A DNA stretch of 64,000 nucleotides. It comes from Lytechinus pictus (taxonomy: Eukaryota; Echinodermata; Echinoidea; Temnopleuroida; Toxopneustidae). The notes under the pieces are model-generated. The model had not been told where the DNA came from. It worked only from the letters and a program-made list of their open reading frames with translations, and did not search any database. The stretch spans positions 34,375,901 to 34,439,900 of the forward strand of contig NC_087249.1 of NCBI RefSeq assembly GCF_037042905.1. The letters are read 5' to 3'. Shown here one piece after another: positions 61,214-64,000 of the stretch. Made by a program: the position numbers and the translations under genes. Numbering within the stretch: the stretch's first letter is position 1; every line of letters starts with the position of its first letter.

Positions 61214-63033
61214 GCATAAAAGTGTAATACATGTATGATGCAGCTGGTCACAACTAGTCCTGATTTGTTTCCTTCATCTACACTTCATTACATGCACTGC
61301 AAGTCCTCTTTCAAATTAAATTCAATTGCAAATATACAGTTCTTTGATACCCTATTCATAAGTAAACTGACACTGGACTGATTACACATCCAAACAGCAT
61401 ATATACATTTGATAATCTAGATTCTCACTTTCTATACAGTCAGAGCACATTTCAAGGGGCAATAAGAAACTTTGTTGCTATTATGCTAAAACATTAGGAA
61501 CTAAGAAGTTGCTTCCAGACATTTATACACTGTACAAGGCCAATGCTTATTAAAAGTAACACAGGTTTGCTGTTGACAAGAAATGCAGAAATTCCAAGAC
61601 AAATTTGTTCTTAAAAAACAATGAATTGGCACCATTTTGATAGCTTGCAACAGATAATTTGTTGTATTTGGCATCAATAAAATTTTATAAGACAGGAACC
61701 TGTTCAATAATTTTCAACAATTAAAAAAAGTAGAAAAATGTTATTGGCAGTGCGCAGAGCATTTCTTACTTATTCATTACTACTTTGCATTCCCACATCC
61801 TTGTTTAATTACTGAATATACACTTGCAGTGTTCCCTTTCACACTAAGCAGGACTCCTGACATTGAGAAACCACATATTAACTGTGATGATCAAATACTG
61901 ATTTGACAAAAATCAGATGAAAATAAGAATGTTATCATCATGGCATTTGAATGGTTTGCCTACATATGTACATGTATGTATTTTTACAAAATGCTGATAT
62001 GCACATCCTGAGCAGTACTCAAATTGGTGAGCTGACAATGTTACACAATCATCGTTTCTTTTGAATAATATTACATTAAATATTTCATTTTCGGTGTAAA
62101 TTCAACATTAAAAAAGCTCTTTGCTAAGTTGCAATAATCATGTTGATTTCAATTGTTCCATGGTGGTGGATCAAAGTTTGACATTATTGGAGGAAAAAAG
62201 GTGAATATTCAGCATGAATGAATGACGATGCCATGTACAGATTTACCGGAGCTAACATTGTACTCATTGCTAAATACATGTAAGATCGCATTAATATGTC
62301 CACACTTTTTTTTCATTCATTGATTTTTATCAAAAAGTATATCAAATTTTTCCATAACATCTTCAATGTCATGTAATGCTGTAGTATTCTTGTGTAAATT
62401 ATTTTAATTTGGTTTTTCAATTTTGACAACCAGTATTCAGCACAGTACAAATCAATGAGTTTGCAATGCATGGAAAAGTTCATTAAAGTCATGAGCTACC
62501 TCACCATTCATAAGTGGAAATGTCACGCCATATTCCATTTTGCAAATAAAATAATCTTATCTTCAACCTTGACAGCCCCTAACCTGATAACATAACCCAC
62601 TTAAAGATGGATCACAAAGGAAAATATGACTCACAAGATAAAATTGGTTTATATATCAATAGATACAAATACTGTACTTCTAATAAGTATAGGTTCAACT
62701 ATTTTAAAAGCTTGATTAAAAGTTTGAACTTTAGTTTCATCACCTCATATGCTTGGAGATTCAAGAATACGGTAGTTAATATCTCCTATTCAAATCATTG
62801 CATCTTACATGTAGTTACCATCTCCAACAAAAAAAAAACCCAAGTGAACAAACAAAATTACAGTAACCCAGATGGGTTATTCAAATGAATCACTCTACGC
62901 ACATGCAACCATGTACTTTGGCTTGTGGTTATTAGTTTTGTTTTATTTCAAATGTATAAATTAATTATAATACAAATGTTTTTTTCAAAAATAAGAACAA
63001 ACCCTAAGATGGGCTGTGAGTCTTTCTTAATCC

Positions 63034-63209
63034 AGGTGGGTGTTTCATAAAGCTGTTCGTAAGATATGGATGACTTTAAGCATGACTGTTGACCGCTTCT
63101 TGTTCTAGATGATACATCCCTATGTCATTCATTTAGGAGATAAGAACATGTTCCAGTCATTTGTAAAGTTGTGTGTAACCTTACGAGCAGATTTATGAAA
63201 CACCCACCA
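63034..63209. mobile_element. MITE with GGTGGGTGTTTCATAAA ends
   Basis: Left ggtgggtgtttcataaagct and the reverse complement of the right end (ggtgggtgtttcataaatct) pair; both continue with gttcgtaag / gctcgtaag. About 175 bp, non-coding. Confidence 0.65.
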
Positions 63210-63461
63210 GGATTTTTTTTTCAGAAGCCTGTCACTAATGGCCCATTCTCTAAATTTCTATAAATTTGCTTTAATAAAATGTAAAAATATGAGGATTCAA
63301 CATTCATTCTTTTCTACTGGTTTCTGGCATCAAATCTCATGCTAAAATGAATTCATTCTGGTGTATGGTGCTTTCATGGCTCAAAGATAATCCACATCTG
63401 ACCTTTGTCATGTTGTTCATAGATCAGTATTTGAACAGATAATCATTCGGATAGCGCAACT

Positions 63462-63876
63462 GGGCTCCGTCTTACAAAGAGTTATGATTCATCTAATCAA
63501 TCATAACTATATGGAAATCCATCGGTGTCGTAATTTTTTCTACAGGAAATCTACAAAATGTCCTTTCAAACACACCAAATTGTCAAGAAAATTATGAATG
63601 TATGAATTTATACATCATATCTAGAATTTTTTTAGAATAACATGAGTTTTAGATGTTGGCGCAGCTGGCTTTTCATAGTTGAGGTTGATCAGGGGAGCGT
63701 TTCATGAAAGGACTTGTCAGATGTTTTATCCGACAAGTACTGTTTTATCCGACAGTTACTATGGTAACAGTGTCTCTCAGCCAATCATAATCAAGGAAAG
63801 TTGTCAGACCTGACAACTTGTCGGATGAATATGTTGATGAAACGCTCCCCAGATCAATCTTTGTAAGACGGGGCCC
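63462..63876. mobile_element. Host MITE with GGGCYCCGTCTTACAAAGA ends, interrupted by a family B copy
   Basis: Left gggctccgtcttacaaagag and the reverse complement of the right end (gggccccgtcttacaaagat) form the terminal repeats. The 159-bp family B element lies inside at 63692-63850, just before the right end. Confidence 0.6.
63692..63850 (+). mobile_element. MITE family B, intact-looking 159-bp copy
   Basis: Ends ggggagcgtttcatgaaa and tttcatcaac-reverse-complement (gttgatgaaacgctcccc). A central palindrome gttgtcag-ac-ctgacaac divides it. This copy is the best reference for the two interrupted or partial copies at 38.5 and 40.3 kb. Confidence 0.8.
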
Positions 63877-64000
63877 TGGTGTTGACAATGTGACATACAG
63901 GAATGACAATATTTGTTGTATTCATACATGTACAGGAATCTCGCTGTGTTAATATTTGCAATTCCCAATAGATTTTTGAATGTGAGGCCCTTTATTTCCA

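Larger units (their letters stand above)
56023..64000. other. 3' flank of the vasorin-like gene and repeat-rich spacer
   Basis: Non-coding apart from the listed repeats. Open frames at 57331-57561, 58941-59123, 61501-61707 and 62607-62888 have no recognisable domain and are too biased to A and T to support as genes. Confidence 0.5.

Overview
This window looks like nuclear DNA of a marine deuterostome, most likely a sea urchin (Echinoidea). It is AT-rich. Its genes are split into short exons with GT-AG introns, and its introns and spacers are full of foldback (MITE-like) elements, tRNA-derived SINEs and simple repeats. The organism call is an inference. It rests on the FRAS1/FREM-type matrix protein, which resembles sea urchin ECM3, and on the repeat types; no database search was possible.

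Layout. (1) About 1-32,530, + strand: the 3' half of a FREM2/ECM3-like gene. Eighteen exons (10,611-32,530) splice into one continuous frame of 1,137 residues plus one split codon. They encode three Calx-beta domains, the long conserved FREM C-terminal region, a furin-like site, one transmembrane helix and a C-terminal PDZ ligand (NTEV). The first 10.6 kb is probably upstream intron. (2) 32,531-39,928: a long AT-rich 3' flank/UTR, a decayed non-LTR retrotransposon (about 35,520-36,480), and MITEs. (3) 39,929-44,200 (perhaps to 46,118), - strand: the 3' exons of a GLYR1-type beta-hydroxyacid dehydrogenase, convergent with the FREM gene. Its catalytic lysine is present, unlike vertebrate GLYR1 as I recall it. 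The exons for the Rossmann GxGxxG motif and any PWWP domain were not found. (4) 54,216-56,022, + strand: a single coding exon for a vasorin-like LRR-EGF-FN3-TM receptor, preceded by a 5'UTR splice acceptor. (5) The rest, mainly 37-39 kb, 40-51 kb and 56-64 kb, holds many foldback elements, some nested and some with readable target-site duplications (TTA, TTAA, TA, 8 bp), a 99-bp tandem array, and two SINE copies.

The FREM protein and the vasorin-like receptor are both predicted cell-surface or matrix proteins; the GLYR-like protein is a predicted oxidoreductase. Nothing links them functionally beyond proximity. I saw no CRISPR array, operon, rRNA or functional tRNA. The least ordinary signals are the GLYR1-like enzyme with an apparently intact active site and an in-phase 60-bp candidate exon, a MITE family inserted into itself at the same point in two loci, and a CpG-rich foldback element that carries an apparent start codon plus splice donor.
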